Positions 1 to 8,607 of a stretch of 64,000 bases of DNA are shown in pieces. Both the position numbers and the translations under genes were made by a program. Below the pieces are notes generated by a model. It ran no database searches. It was given only the letters and a program-made list of their open reading frames with translations, and was not told the origin of the DNA. Positions within the stretch are counted from its first letter, which is position 1. Every line of letters starts with the position of its first letter. This DNA is from JAYZDK01 sp964604165 (GTDB taxonomy: Bacteria > Myxococcota_A > UBA796 > CAJQPC01), in assembly GCA_964604165.1 (NCBI GenBank), contig CAZRYF010000002.1, positions 1-64,000 of the forward strand, written 5' to 3'.

Positions 1-211
1 CCACGCCCGCCACGTGAAACCCCGCCTTGTCCCCTGCGTTTTCCCCCAAAAGCGTGTGATCCGCGCCCGCAAGCGAGAGCCGCTTTTCGTCCCAACCATG
101 GAAGGTGCCGGGGGGATCACCCGTGTCACAACCGGTGTCACATTTCGGCCCGTCCTTTCCGTCGCAGGCAATGCAAGCCCAGATCACCACGCCAAGCCCA
201 AGGGTTCTCAC
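1..211 (-). CDS. FG-GAP-type lipoprotein, 5' part only (runs off left edge)
   Basis: I read this gene from a GTG at 211 that has GGAGG seven bases upstream. The first residues form a short lipoprotein signal (VRTLGLGVVIWACIAC), followed by a D/G-rich linker containing CDTGCDTGD and then a stretch reading FHGWDEKRLSLAGADHTLLG and further FG-GAP-like sequence before the window ends. The linker and start resemble the FG-GAP lipoprotein two genes upstream. It lies 32 bases after the SGNH hydrolase stop on the same strand, so it is probably the third gene of one operon. Only about 70 residues are visible, so the FG-GAP assignment is inference from the first repeat and context. Confidence 0.6.
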   Translation of the reverse strand, partial: MRTLGLGVVIWACIACDGKDGPKCDTGCDTGDPPGTFHGWDEKRLSLAGADHTLLGENAGDKAGFHVAGV

Positions 212-243
212 CAGATCGCCTCCAAGACACAGCATGCCATCCT

Positions 244-1374
244 TCATCCTGGTCCTGACAGCCAACCCTGCTGCCGCACCCAGCGGGCGACCTCCCGGGC
301 ATACAAGGCATACCCGTCCGCATCGGGATGCCCGCCGTCGTAGAAGAGGGGCTCGTGCAAGCTCGCATCCGCGTCAAAGGCCCTCAGAATCTGGTGCGCG
401 ATGCCGTCTCGCGCTGCGGGGGCCTCCACCAACAGTGTGCGGGAGGGGAGCCTGACGAGGCGCTGGCGCGAGCGGCTGCGCTGAAGCAGAACGGCCACCT
501 CGTCCCCTGCGGGCTGGTACCGGAACTGGGCATCGCGAAAGGCCGGGGTCAGGTCCAACAGCGGAATGGGGGAGAGGGCCCTCGCCGTCGCACGGGCATC
601 AGCCTCAGCGGCTGGCTGTCCATCCCCTTCCCCGCCCCAACCCAGCTGCGGGTACTCCATCAGGATGTCAGGCGTTTGCAGATCAAAGGTCGAAAGCGGC
701 GGCATGACCACCCCAATGCGTGCCTGGGGCGCAGCCCGTTTCAGGACATCCACCCCCTGAACCAACACCTGGGCAGAACCCTGAGGATCCCGGTAGGCAG
801 GGCGGACATTGAACAAAATCAGATCCGGGTCCAGGCGCAAGATGTTCTTGCGTGCCCACTCTGCCAGCAGAATCACGTCTCCCGCCGGAGCCCCGGCGTT
901 GATGACCTCCACCCCGAGCTCCTCTGCTAAGCGGGCCGGGTAACTCTCTGCGCGAGACACCCCCCAGCCAAAGGTAATGGACGCCCCCAGGCACACAATT
1001 CGAAACCCCTTGGCTGGAGACTCGACCTCCATCGGAAGTCCCTCGGATGGGTCGGGACTTCGCAGGCCCAGAGAGTTGGTGGAAATGCGAAACTCCCGCT
1101 TTCGGGCAAAGTCCTCACGCAAGTCCAGGGTAGGCACCTCCTCCAGGTTGTGGGGACGATCCGGGACCACCACGCGGGCATCCCGAAGGCCCTTGCGCAC
1201 CCCGAACGAGATCTGCTCCCCCTCCCCCGGCTCCGGGAAGATCTCATCCGAGAGACTCTGGCGCTGAAGATGCTGCCAGGCCGCAAGCCCTCCAAGCCCC
1301 AGCACCACGACGAACAGCAGAGCCACCGTGCTCCAAAGCCATCGTCGAGCAGCAGGTGAAGGAGAATCGTTCAT
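244..1374 (-). CDS. membrane-anchored SGNH/GDSL-family hydrolase
   Basis: This 376-residue protein has one N-terminal transmembrane helix at about residues 12-34 and then an extracytoplasmic SGNH-hydrolase fold. Block I is seen as CLGASITFGWG (nucleophile Ser in GAS), and the C-terminal block V as DGGHPDADGY, which supplies the Asp-x-x-His pair. The family comprises esterases and O-acetyl transferases or deacetylases acting on lipids or glycans; the substrate cannot be read from the sequence. Its start overlaps the stop of the upstream FG-GAP lipoprotein gene by four bases (ATGA), so the two are translationally coupled. A role in modifying surface glycans is inference. Confidence 0.8.
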   Translation of the reverse strand: MNDSPSPAARRWLWSTVALLFVVVLGLGGLAAWQHLQRQSLSDEIFPEPGEGEQISFGVRKGLRDARVVVPDRPHNLEEVPTLDLREDFARKREFRISTNSLGLRSPDPSEGLPMEVESPAKGFRIVCLGASITFGWGVSRAESYPARLAEELGVEVINAGAPAGDVILLAEWARKNILRLDPDLILFNVRPAYRDPQGSAQVLVQGVDVLKRAAPQARIGVVMPPLSTFDLQTPDILMEYPQLGWGGEGDGQPAAEADARATARALSPIPLLDLTPAFRDAQFRYQPAGDEVAVLLQRSRSRQRLVRLPSRTLLVEAPAARDGIAHQILRAFDADASLHEPLFYDGGHPDADGYALYAREVARWVRQQGWLSGPG

Positions 1375-2909
1375 GGGCTCGGCGCCAGGTAGACATAGGC
1401 ACTGCCCGGACCCCTATCCCACTCCAAGGGCTCCATTGGAGCCCCCACCAGGAGATCCAGCCGCCCGTCGCCGTTGATATCCCCCCCGTGGCTGACCGTT
1501 CGCCCGAAGTGCTGCCACGCCCGATCAGCCAGGAAGATGTGTCGAGCATCCTCCATTCCAAGCTCAGGCGCGTCTACCAGGTCCTCCCCAAAAAACAAGA
1601 GCGCCGCTCCCGCGTTGTCTCCCACCTCGTTGAGCCCGGCCGCCCCCACCAGGAACTCCCCCCGGCCGTCCTGGTCCCAATCCCCGAAGCCCCCCACGGC
1701 GCTGCCCACCAGGGCACCCGCCTGGAGGTGGAAGATGACGTGATCCGCTGCTTCCGTGGTTCGAAATCCATCGCCAGAGATGGTCGAAGCCAGGAACACA
1801 AAGGCCTCTCCGCGCAAAGCAAGATCCGCTCCGCCAATCGGGGCCCCCGCCATTGCATCCCCACGGCCATCCCCATCCACATCCCCGATCCCTGCAACAC
1901 CGCAGCACTCCATGCCCGCGAGCGTCCCGGAAATGCCTCCTTTGGTGCGATCCAGATCCATCTCCCCCCCGAACACAAGCTCGGAGGAAAAGACCGGGTA
2001 GAGCACACCGCTGTTGGGCTCTGCACCATTGGCCTTGGGCGCCCCCACGAGAAGATCCGCCCGACCGTCCCCATCCACATCCTCCACCCCCGTGGCATAG
2101 AATCCGGCAGCATCCCGGGCTTCCTCTCCCCGGAGAGCCGTGTGGGCAAGGTCCGCCATCTGCCAGGTCCCGTCCTGAAGGTCGACCCCAGAGACCAGGT
2201 GCGCGATCCCGGTGTTCTCTCCGTCCACCGACGCCCCATACGACGACGTCAGAAGCTCCTGAATCCCATCCCCGTCCACATCCCCGGCCCACACGAGGCG
2301 ATGCCCCAGGCGGTCCAACTCGGTGTTTCCCTCCAGAATCACCGGGGCTTCCCCAAGACCCTGGACCCCCGAAGACGGCAGGTCCGCACCCCAGTGCAGG
2401 TAGATGCGCCCCTGGTCAAGCTCGGCGTTGTCGTGCTGGTAGGCGGTGACAAGCACCTCCGCGTGACCATCTCCATCCAGGTCGTAGTTCCCCAACATCG
2501 AGTGACCGGCCACGTCCTGCTCGGCTTCTCCCGTCAAGAGCAAGGCCGACTCTCCAAGCGCCACCTCCGGCGAGAGGTTCGCGGACATCATCACAAAAGC
2601 TCCTCCCCCGCCGAGAAAGGCCCCATCGTAGAGATCCACCCCCACCAGGATGTCGTCCAGGCCGTCCCCATCCACATCCCCGGCCGGCGCCACCTGGGCG
2701 GCGGTCTGGTTGCCGGAGGTGATGCCCACCAGCTCGTGGTCCGCAATGGACGCAGGCACCCGCTTCTCCGGCCAGATTAGGTCGATTGCCTCCTCTGCGG
2801 TGTCCTGGCCGGTGTCGTCCTTTCCTGAACACCCCCACAAAAACAACCCTGCGCACATCACCGCTCCGGCAACAGACAGCACCCACATTGACCCGTCTCT
2901 CAAGGACAT
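1371..2909 (-). CDS. FG-GAP/VCBS-repeat lipoprotein
   Basis: This 512-residue protein opens with a lipoprotein signal whose lipobox is LWGC at about residue 27, followed by a D/T/E-rich tether. The rest is a run of about seven FG-GAP-like repeats with cores such as GDVDGDGLDDILVGV and GDINGDGRLDLLVGAP, the pattern of a seven-bladed integrin-alpha-like beta-propeller with calcium sites in the DxDGDG loops. I kept the first ATG because it puts an Arg in the signal n-region; an ATG seven codons later is possible. It heads a leftward operon with the SGNH hydrolase and another FG-GAP lipoprotein. It is probably surface-exposed; ligand unknown. Confidence 0.85.
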   Translation of the reverse strand: MSLRDGSMWVLSVAGAVMCAGLFLWGCSGKDDTGQDTAEEAIDLIWPEKRVPASIADHELVGITSGNQTAAQVAPAGDVDGDGLDDILVGVDLYDGAFLGGGGAFVMMSANLSPEVALGESALLLTGEAEQDVAGHSMLGNYDLDGDGHAEVLVTAYQHDNAELDQGRIYLHWGADLPSSGVQGLGEAPVILEGNTELDRLGHRLVWAGDVDGDGIQELLTSSYGASVDGENTGIAHLVSGVDLQDGTWQMADLAHTALRGEEARDAAGFYATGVEDVDGDGRADLLVGAPKANGAEPNSGVLYPVFSSELVFGGEMDLDRTKGGISGTLAGMECCGVAGIGDVDGDGRGDAMAGAPIGGADLALRGEAFVFLASTISGDGFRTTEAADHVIFHLQAGALVGSAVGGFGDWDQDGRGEFLVGAAGLNEVGDNAGAALLFFGEDLVDAPELGMEDARHIFLADRAWQHFGRTVSHGGDINGDGRLDLLVGAPMEPLEWDRGPGSAYVYLAPSP

Positions 2910-2956
2910 GGAGTCAAGAGTGCCCCAATCCCGAGTGTTTCCGCAAAGCGATGGCC

Positions 2957-3754
2957 CTACTCCTCCCCAAACTTCTTACCGGTGGTTTCCTGTTTGGTGG
3001 TGTCGCCTGTCTTCAGACGGTCTTCTACCCGCACCGTGCCGTGGGAAACCCCCCAGGTCTCCAGGAGCCAGCTCTGCACCAAGGGCTCAAGGGCCGGGGC
3101 ACGGTTGAGCATCTTGGTACCATGGCCTGCCTTTTCATAGACCGCCATGTGGTGCTTTCCCTGCGCCTCCGCATCCAGAACCAGGGCGCTCTTCGCCGAA
3201 TACTTGTCCTCGCTCGACACGGCGATCAACAGGGGACGATCGCCATAGGCCGCCACCGCCCCCCCCAACTCCAGGCCCTTGTAGTCCAGCCCCGGGGACA
3301 ACAGCACCAGGTTGTGAATGGCTGCATCATCCTTGGCAACGATCAGCGCCAAGCTCGACCCAACTGAGGCACCCACCAGGCTTACCTCCTCCACGCCCTT
3401 GGCACGGAACCACGCAAGCGCCGCTTCCAGATCTCCCACCATCAACCGGTAGTCATGGTAGTTGAGGTCCTCCACGGGCCTGCTCTCCACAGCATTCTTC
3501 CCATGGTTTCGAAGGTCCACAGCCAGGGTGTGAAACCCGGAGTGGTTGACCCGCTTGGCAAGGTAAGACCAATCCTTGGCGGAACGACCCACCATGTGCA
3601 GAAAGATCACACCGCGCCTGGAATCCTCCGCGGGGGTATAGACCGCGTGAAGTGACACCCCTTCCTCACCTGTCAACTGAACCGACTCGGGTGCGCCAGC
3701 GAACGCGGCGCCCGCAAAGAGAGGCGAAAACAGGAACAAAAACAATCGAATCAT
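2957..3754 (-). CDS. secreted alpha/beta hydrolase (dienelactone hydrolase/lipase-like)
   Basis: I chose the ATG at 3754 because GGAG lies six bases upstream and because it starts a clean signal peptide (MIRLFLFLFSPLFAGAAFA, cleavage before GAPES). The 265-residue product has the serine-hydrolase layout: oxyanion region FLHMVGRS, nucleophile elbow GASVGS, an acidic residue in the VSSEDKY segment, and catalytic His in KAGHGTKM. This fits periplasmic esterases or small lipases of the alpha/beta superfamily; the substrate is unknown. The stop is about 48 bases before the next leftward gene, so it could be co-transcribed with the FG-GAP operon. It is divergent from tadA. Confidence 0.8.
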   Translation of the reverse strand: MIRLFLFLFSPLFAGAAFAGAPESVQLTGEEGVSLHAVYTPAEDSRRGVIFLHMVGRSAKDWSYLAKRVNHSGFHTLAVDLRNHGKNAVESRPVEDLNYHDYRLMVGDLEAALAWFRAKGVEEVSLVGASVGSSLALIVAKDDAAIHNLVLLSPGLDYKGLELGGAVAAYGDRPLLIAVSSEDKYSAKSALVLDAEAQGKHHMAVYEKAGHGTKMLNRAPALEPLVQSWLLETWGVSHGTVRVEDRLKTGDTTKQETTGKKFGEE

Positions 3755-3916
3755 CGGAGTCTCCAGCGCGCTGAGCCATGCCAACGGAGCACTAGCTTAC
3801 TTGATTCTTTGCGCGGCTTCAGGGCATTGATCTCCATTGACACCTTCTGGCTGCGTGGGTAGGTACACGGGGATCGGGATGCACGCCCCGGTTACCGCTC
3901 TTTGACGGGACCCAAG

Positions 3917-4375
3917 ATGCCCGCGATCAACCCCCATCGCCCCCAAATGGACCGCGCCCTTGAGCTTGCTCAGCGGGCTGCGGAACAGGGAGAAGTCCCC
4001 GTCGGCGCCCTCGTGGTGCGAGATGGCGAGGTGCTGGCCGAAGCCCACAATCTTCGAGAGCAGCACCAGGATCCCTGTGCCCACGCCGAGCTGCTTGCCC
4101 TCCGGGCCGCAGCCCAAAAGCTTGGGTCCTGGCGACTGGAAGGGTGCACGGTGGTGGTGACCCTGGAACCCTGCGCCATGTGTGCAGGAGCCATGGTGCT
4201 GGCACGCATCGAGCGATGCGTGTACGGAGCCACGGATCCCCGGGGCGGCTTTCTAGGAACCCTCGGGGACCTTTCGAGCCACCCAGATCTCAACCACCGC
4301 TTCCAGGTAGAATCCGGAGTCCGGGCCGAGGAATCGGCCGAGCTTCTAAAGAAGTTCTTCCGGGCAAGACGATGA
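3917..4375 (+). CDS. tadA: tRNA-specific adenosine deaminase TadA
   Basis: TadA converts adenosine 34 to inosine in the wobble position of tRNA-Arg(ACG). The zinc-deaminase signature is complete: HAE (catalytic Glu) near residue 57 and PCAMCAGAM supplying the two Cys ligands near residue 87. The N-terminal helix and EVPVGALVV are typical. I started at ATG 3917 because the preceding residues PHRPQMDRALELA match the usual N-terminal helix; ATG 3947 is an alternative. A perfect TTGACA lies at 3837-3842, but I see no convincing -10 box after it. The gene is followed by two tRNA-Ser genes, SRP RNA, dnaX and recR, a known conserved neighbourhood. Confidence 0.93.
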   Translation: MPAINPHRPQMDRALELAQRAAEQGEVPVGALVVRDGEVLAEAHNLREQHQDPCAHAELLALRAAAQKLGSWRLEGCTVVVTLEPCAMCAGAMVLARIERCVYGATDPRGGFLGTLGDLSSHPDLNHRFQVESGVRAEESAELLKKFFRARR

Positions 4376-4395
4376 ATGATCGCTGCAACACAAGG

Positions 4396-4481
4396 GGAGA
4401 GGTGGCCGAGTGGACGAAGGCGGTAGATTCGAAATCTACTGTGGGTTCTGCCCACCGTGGGTTCGAATCCCACCCTCTCCG
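4396..4481 (+). tRNA. tRNA-Ser(CGA)
   Basis: A 7-bp acceptor stem GGAGAGG pairs with CCTCTCC, the anticodon loop TTCGAAA gives anticodon CGA (reads UCG), a long variable arm is present (GTGGGTTCTGCCCAC region), and the T-loop is GTTCGAATCC. The long variable arm and anticodon identify a class II serine tRNA. The 3' CCA is not encoded (the sequence after the discriminator G is CCC). Confidence 0.95.
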
Positions 4482-4534
4482 CCCTTGTTTCTTGGGATTT
4501 TTTTGGATGTTGGGTGCGGTGAAGTTGGATGCAA

Positions 4535-4623
<89 letters not shown>

Positions 4624-4664
4624 TCCCAACAACAAAAACCGAGACATGATTGCTGTCGCGAGAT

Positions 4665-4772
4665 GAAGTGATGGTCGGGTTCCTCCGACCGAAGACCATG
4701 AACTCCGCCAGGCCTGGAAGGGAGCAACGGTAGTTGGACACCCGGGGCGGGGGGCCGCCCGGCCATCTCTTC
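4665..4772 (+). ncRNA. ffs: small signal recognition particle RNA (4.5S-type)
   Basis: The conserved SRP helix 8 core GCCAGGCCTGGAAGGGAGCA is present at 4708-4727, with the GGAA-type tetraloop and the asymmetric AGCA loop that bind Ffh. The ends fold into a long terminal stem: GAAGTGATGGTCGGG at 4665-4679 pairs with CCCGGCCATCTCTTC at 4758-4772 with one mismatch and one G-U pair. This gives about 108 nt, as expected for the short bacterial form. Its position directly before dnaX repeats a known gene order. Confidence 0.93.
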
Positions 4773-4781
4773 ATTCCGCGA

Positions 4782-4820
4782 CGGTGTTTCAGAAGCGGCG
4801 GTGTTTCAGAAGCGGCGGTG
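4782..4820 (+). repeat. 17-bp tandem duplication at the dnaX start region
   Basis: The unit CGGTGTTTCAGAAGCGG occurs at 4782-4798 and again, perfectly, at 4799-4815, followed by the first five bases of a third copy. It lies between the SRP RNA end and the dnaX ATG at 4835. Confidence 0.9.
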
Positions 4821-4834
4821 CGTTACAAAATGAA

Positions 4835-6538
4835 ATGAGCTACCAGGCAATTGCCCGCAAGTGGCGCCCGCGCACATTCGCTGAGATCGCTGGCCAAGAC
4901 CACGTCAAGCGAACCCTCCAAAACGCACTGCGCATGGGGCGGATCCACCATGCCTTTCTGTTCACCGGCGCCCGGGGGGTGGGCAAGACCACAGCCGCGC
5001 GGGCTCTGGCGGCCTGCCTGAACTGCGAGCAGGGTCCTACGTCGGAACCCTGTCTTACGTGTTCCATGTGCCAGGATGTGCGGGCGGGAACCGCCCCCGA
5101 TGTCGTGGAAATCGACGGTGCCTCCAACAACTCGGTGGAGGATGTGCGAGACCTCCGGGAGAGCGTCCACTATGCCCCCAGCCGGGGCAAATACCGTGTC
5201 TTCATCATCGACGAGGTCCACATGCTCTCCAAGGCTGCCTTCAACGCCTTGTTGAAGACCCTGGAGGAACCTCCCGACCACGTGGTGTTCATCTTTGCAA
5301 CGACCGAGCCCCGGAAGATTCCAGACACCGTGTTGTCCCGGGTGCAGCGCTTCGACTTCAAGCGCATTCCGCCCCAGGTTGTGGCGGAGCGACTTCGCAT
5401 GATCTGCGAAACGGAGGGGGTCTCCGTTTCTGAAAAGGCCCTGCGGCTCATCGCCCGGGCCGGAGAAGGATCCATGCGGGATGCTCAGTCTCTCTTGGAC
5501 CAGGTCATTGCCTTCGCGGGAGAGGAGCCTGCGGACGAGACCGTCCTGGAGATCCTGGGCCTGGTCGATCGGTCCGCTCTCTACCAGATGCTGGAAGGGC
5601 TGGTGGGAGGAGAGCCCCACAAGAGCCTGGAGACCATCCACCATGTCTACGAACACGGGCATGACCTCGCACAGTTCACCGCCGAGCTCCTGGAGCTGGT
5701 GCGAAACGCTGCGCTAGTGCGCCTGTCTCCGAAGGCGCGTCCATGGATGGACGTGCCGCCGGAAGAGGTGGAGCGCTTAGAGGAGCTATGCAAGGGCATG
5801 CCCGCCCCGGTCTTTTCCCATCTCTTCAACGCCTTGTTGGAGGTACAGGACCAGGTTTCCCGCTCTCCACGGCCCCGAATGGTGCTTGAAATGGCCGTCG
5901 CACGGTTGTCCTCCCACAGACCTGTCCAACCCGTAGACCACCTGATCGAGAGGCTGGAGAGACTGGAGCGTGGTCTACAGGCAAAAGGAGCCACACCGCG
6001 AGCCCCGGCCAATGGAGCCGCTGCCCCCAGAGAACGAGCAGTGGCTTCCCCTGCCGGTGAGCCCCCCGCCGCCCAAAAGGAGCCCGACCCGGCACCCGTC
6101 GAGGAAGCAGACGCCTCCACCCCGGCACCCGATCTCCTGGATCCGCCGGAGCGATACCAGTCTCTTCTGGGAGATCTGGCAAAGAAGTCCGGAGAGTTTC
6201 GAGACCTGGTGGAGTACTCGGTGTTCCTTGGATTCGCCGAAGGCCAACTCCGAATAGGATTCGACAGCCCACGGGCCCTGAAACACGGACGTGAGCTGGT
6301 GCAGCAAGAGGCCTTGCGCGAGGCGGCGGACACCTGGTTTCCAGGCCTTCTGCGCATTCAGGTGGAGAGCCGGGAATCCAACAAGGGCCAAACCAACACG
6401 GAACGGCGCAAGGCAAAGGCGGCTGCAGACCAACAGGCCCTGGAACAAACCGTGCGAGAGGACCCATTGATCCAGGAGATCTGCACCGAGCTTGGGGCGG
6501 AGATTGAGGGTGTGGTGCCAGACCGGCTGGACCCGTGA
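4835..6538 (+). CDS. dnaX: DNA polymerase III subunit gamma/tau
   Basis: DnaX is the clamp-loader ATPase that loads the sliding clamp and organises the replisome. The start at ATG 4835 gives MSYQAIARKWRPRTF, the family's standard opening; a GTG at 4784 would add 17 unlikely residues encoded by a tandem duplication. Walker A is GARGVGKT (about residue 45), the zinc module is CLNC followed by CLTCSMC (about 63-80), Walker B is IIDEVHML, and sensor 1 lies before LSRVQRF. Domain III and a Pro/Ala-rich linker (about 385-430) lead to a short tau-like C-terminal domain. I see no clear Shine-Dalgarno sequence. The stop overlaps the recR GTG (GTGA). Confidence 0.95.
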   Translation: MSYQAIARKWRPRTFAEIAGQDHVKRTLQNALRMGRIHHAFLFTGARGVGKTTAARALAACLNCEQGPTSEPCLTCSMCQDVRAGTAPDVVEIDGASNNSVEDVRDLRESVHYAPSRGKYRVFIIDEVHMLSKAAFNALLKTLEEPPDHVVFIFATTEPRKIPDTVLSRVQRFDFKRIPPQVVAERLRMICETEGVSVSEKALRLIARAGEGSMRDAQSLLDQVIAFAGEEPADETVLEILGLVDRSALYQMLEGLVGGEPHKSLETIHHVYEHGHDLAQFTAELLELVRNAALVRLSPKARPWMDVPPEEVERLEELCKGMPAPVFSHLFNALLEVQDQVSRSPRPRMVLEMAVARLSSHRPVQPVDHLIERLERLERGLQAKGATPRAPANGAAAPRERAVASPAGEPPAAQKEPDPAPVEEADASTPAPDLLDPPERYQSLLGDLAKKSGEFRDLVEYSVFLGFAEGQLRIGFDSPRALKHGRELVQQEALREAADTWFPGLLRIQVESRESNKGQTNTERRKAKAAADQQALEQTVREDPLIQEICTELGAEIEGVVPDRLDP

Positions 6539-7122
6539 CGCGCGACCCCATTCGCCGCTGTGTCGAGGCCCTCTCCCGGCTCCCGGGTATTGGTGAGAAG
6601 ACCGCTCAGCGCCTGACCTGGTGGCTTCTTCGCGCACCGACAGAGGTGGGCCTTGAAATCGCAGAGGCGGTGGCGTCCCTCAAGGATTCGGTCGTCGAGT
6701 GCCAGGTCTGCTGCAACATTGCAGCCTCAAGCCCCTGCGCCATCTGCAACGACCCCAACCGCGACCCTTCCACCATCTGCGTGATCGAGCGGCCACCGGA
6801 TCTACTCGCCATTGAGGCCAGCGGGGAGTACAGGGGCCGGTACCATGTGCTCCATGGGGCGCTCTCCCCCTTGGATGGCGTGGGTCCAGACGATCTTCGC
6901 ATCCGAGGCCTTCTTCAGCGTCTGGACGACACCCAGGAGATCATTCTCGCCACGGACCCAGATGTCGACGGCGACATGACCGCCTTGTACCTGGCCCGAC
7001 TCCTTGCCCCACTGGAGGTGCGTGTGAGCCGCCTGGCCCACGGAATCGCAGTTGGAACGGAGATCGAGTACGCGGACAGGGTAAGCTTGATGCGTGCCCT
7101 GGAGAACCGGCGCGAACTCTGA
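6535..7122 (+). CDS. recR: recombination mediator protein RecR
   Basis: RecR forms a ring with RecO/RecF and helps load RecA at gaps. The 195-residue length is standard. Visible domains are the helix-hairpin-helix with SRLPGIGEKTAQRL, the C4 zinc finger CQVCC...CAIC at about residues 56-71, and the Toprim domain with VIERPPDLLAIE and the GALSPLDGVGPDDL signature. The GTG start overlaps the dnaX stop by four bases, so translation is coupled. ybaB, which usually sits between dnaX and recR, is absent here. Confidence 0.95.
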   Translation: MTRDPIRRCVEALSRLPGIGEKTAQRLTWWLLRAPTEVGLEIAEAVASLKDSVVECQVCCNIAASSPCAICNDPNRDPSTICVIERPPDLLAIEASGEYRGRYHVLHGALSPLDGVGPDDLRIRGLLQRLDDTQEIILATDPDVDGDMTALYLARLLAPLEVRVSRLAHGIAVGTEIEYADRVSLMRALENRREL

Positions 7123-7137
7123 GCCAGAAGGAAGACC

Positions 7138-8607
7138 ATGGCAAAGGACCCTCCATCCCTTCTTGAGCTGGATGCCCTACAGGATCGCACCCCGGAGCTG
7201 GGGTTGAAATTCGAGCGGGAAGTCACGGATCCCGGGGGGGCCCCCCTGCCAAGAAACGCCTCGTCCAAGGCAGACGCTCTCCAGGGATTGGATCGCACGA
7301 TGATGGGCCAATACAGCTCGGCCTGGGCCCACTCTGAGGAAGCCCAGGATGCGTTTACGCCCATGGAGCCCCACTCCTTCGAGGAGCTGGGAATCTCCCC
7401 CACCCACCTGGAACACCTCGTTCTCAAACACCTCCTCGACTATCCAGGGGACAAGGGCCGAAACGTTGCGAACCACCTCTGTGTGAACCCCTCTCTGGTT
7501 CTTCCCTTGCTCGAGGGCCTGAAGCGCAGAATGCTGGTGATTCACGCCACGGGAGATGCCCGGGGGGACTTCCACTTCGACCTGAGCGAAGCCGGCCGCC
7601 ACTTCGCCATGGAGTTGCGCAACCAGAACCCGTACTGCGGCCCGGCCCCGGTGCCGCTGGAGGCGTACCAAAACAGCGTACGCATCCAGTCGGTGGCACA
7701 GGAAAACCTGAAGCCAGCGGACCTGGAACGTGCCTTCTCCGATCTCCACGTGGACCACTCCTTGTTGGATCTGTTGGGTCCTGCCATGTCGTCCGGGCGG
7801 GGCGTGTTCCTGTTTGGTAATTCAGGCAACGGAAAGACCTCACTGGCCCTTCGGATGGCCCGGGCCTTCAAGAGCCACGTCTACATTCCCCATTCGGTGT
7901 TGATGCAGGGGCAAGTGGTCCAGATCTACGACCCACAGGTCCACCGAGCCGCCCCCAAGGACTCGGTTCTCCAGGAGATGGATGGAAGGCGCGAGGACCC
8001 CCGATGGGTACGTTGCAACCGACCCACCGTCGTGACCGGGGGCGAGCTGACCCTTGAATCATTGGAGATGACCTCCAACCCCGACAGCGGCATTGCCGAG
8101 GCACCACTCCAGGTCAAGGCGAACTGCGGCCTGTTGGTCATCGACGACCTCGGCCGCCAGAGAGTGGACATGGCGACCCTGCTGAATCGATGGATCCTTC
8201 CCCTGGAGAGTCGGCTGGACTACCTGCGCCTCCCCAACGGTCGCAAGGTGGAGGTTCCGTTCGACCCCCTGCTGATCTTCTCCACGAACCTGGACCCCGC
8301 CGACCTGGTGGACGAAGCGTTCATTCGGCGAATCCCCTACAAAGTCCATGTCCCTGACCCCAGCAGAGCCGTGCTCTTTGAGCTGCTGAAGGCCGAGTCA
8401 GAGGCAATGGGATTCACTCCAGATCCCGAGGCATTCCGGTACATTCTCAAGACCTGCTACGACGACGTGGGCCGGGAGATGCGCTACTGCCACGCCCGGG
8501 ATCTCCTGCTCCAGGTTCGCAACCGGTGCCTGTATATGGGAATCCCCCTGCAGCTGGACCAGGAGTCCATTGACCAGGCGGCCCGTAGCTACTTCACGCT
8601 GCTTTGA
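7138..8607 (+). CDS. AAA+ family ATPase with N-terminal winged-helix-like region
   Basis: This 489-residue protein begins 15 bases after recR, behind a good GAAGGAAG site, so it is probably in the same operon. Residues about 80-180 look like a winged-helix module (HLVLKHLLDYPGDKGRNVA and onward). The ATPase core has Walker A FGNSGNGKTS at about residue 222, Walker B LLVIDDLG at about 330, a sensor region IFSTNLDP and arginine-finger candidates in EAFIRRIPYKV. An insertion of about 50 residues lies between Walker A and B. I do not recognise a named family; a DNA-related or regulatory role is suggested only by its place after recR. Its last 19 bases overlap the convergent downstream gene. Confidence 0.75.
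   Translation: MAKDPPSLLELDALQDRTPELGLKFEREVTDPGGAPLPRNASSKADALQGLDRTMMGQYSSAWAHSEEAQDAFTPMEPHSFEELGISPTHLEHLVLKHLLDYPGDKGRNVANHLCVNPSLVLPLLEGLKRRMLVIHATGDARGDFHFDLSEAGRHFAMELRNQNPYCGPAPVPLEAYQNSVRIQSVAQENLKPADLERAFSDLHVDHSLLDLLGPAMSSGRGVFLFGNSGNGKTSLALRMARAFKSHVYIPHSVLMQGQVVQIYDPQVHRAAPKDSVLQEMDGRREDPRWVRCNRPTVVTGGELTLESLEMTSNPDSGIAEAPLQVKANCGLLVIDDLGRQRVDMATLLNRWILPLESRLDYLRLPNGRKVEVPFDPLLIFSTNLDPADLVDEAFIRRIPYKVHVPDPSRAVLFELLKAESEAMGFTPDPEAFRYILKTCYDDVGREMRYCHARDLLLQVRNRCLYMGIPLQLDQESIDQAARSYFTLL

Noticed and set aside
1356..2780. 474-residue open frame opposite the FG-GAP lipoprotein
   Set aside because: It is antisense to a gene with clear repeats and a signal peptide. Its own sequence is His/Pro/Arg-rich with no family features.
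3837..3866. Promoter of tadA from a perfect TTGACA
   Set aside because: At 17 bases the next hexamer is TAGGTA, a poor -10; not strong enough for a separate feature.
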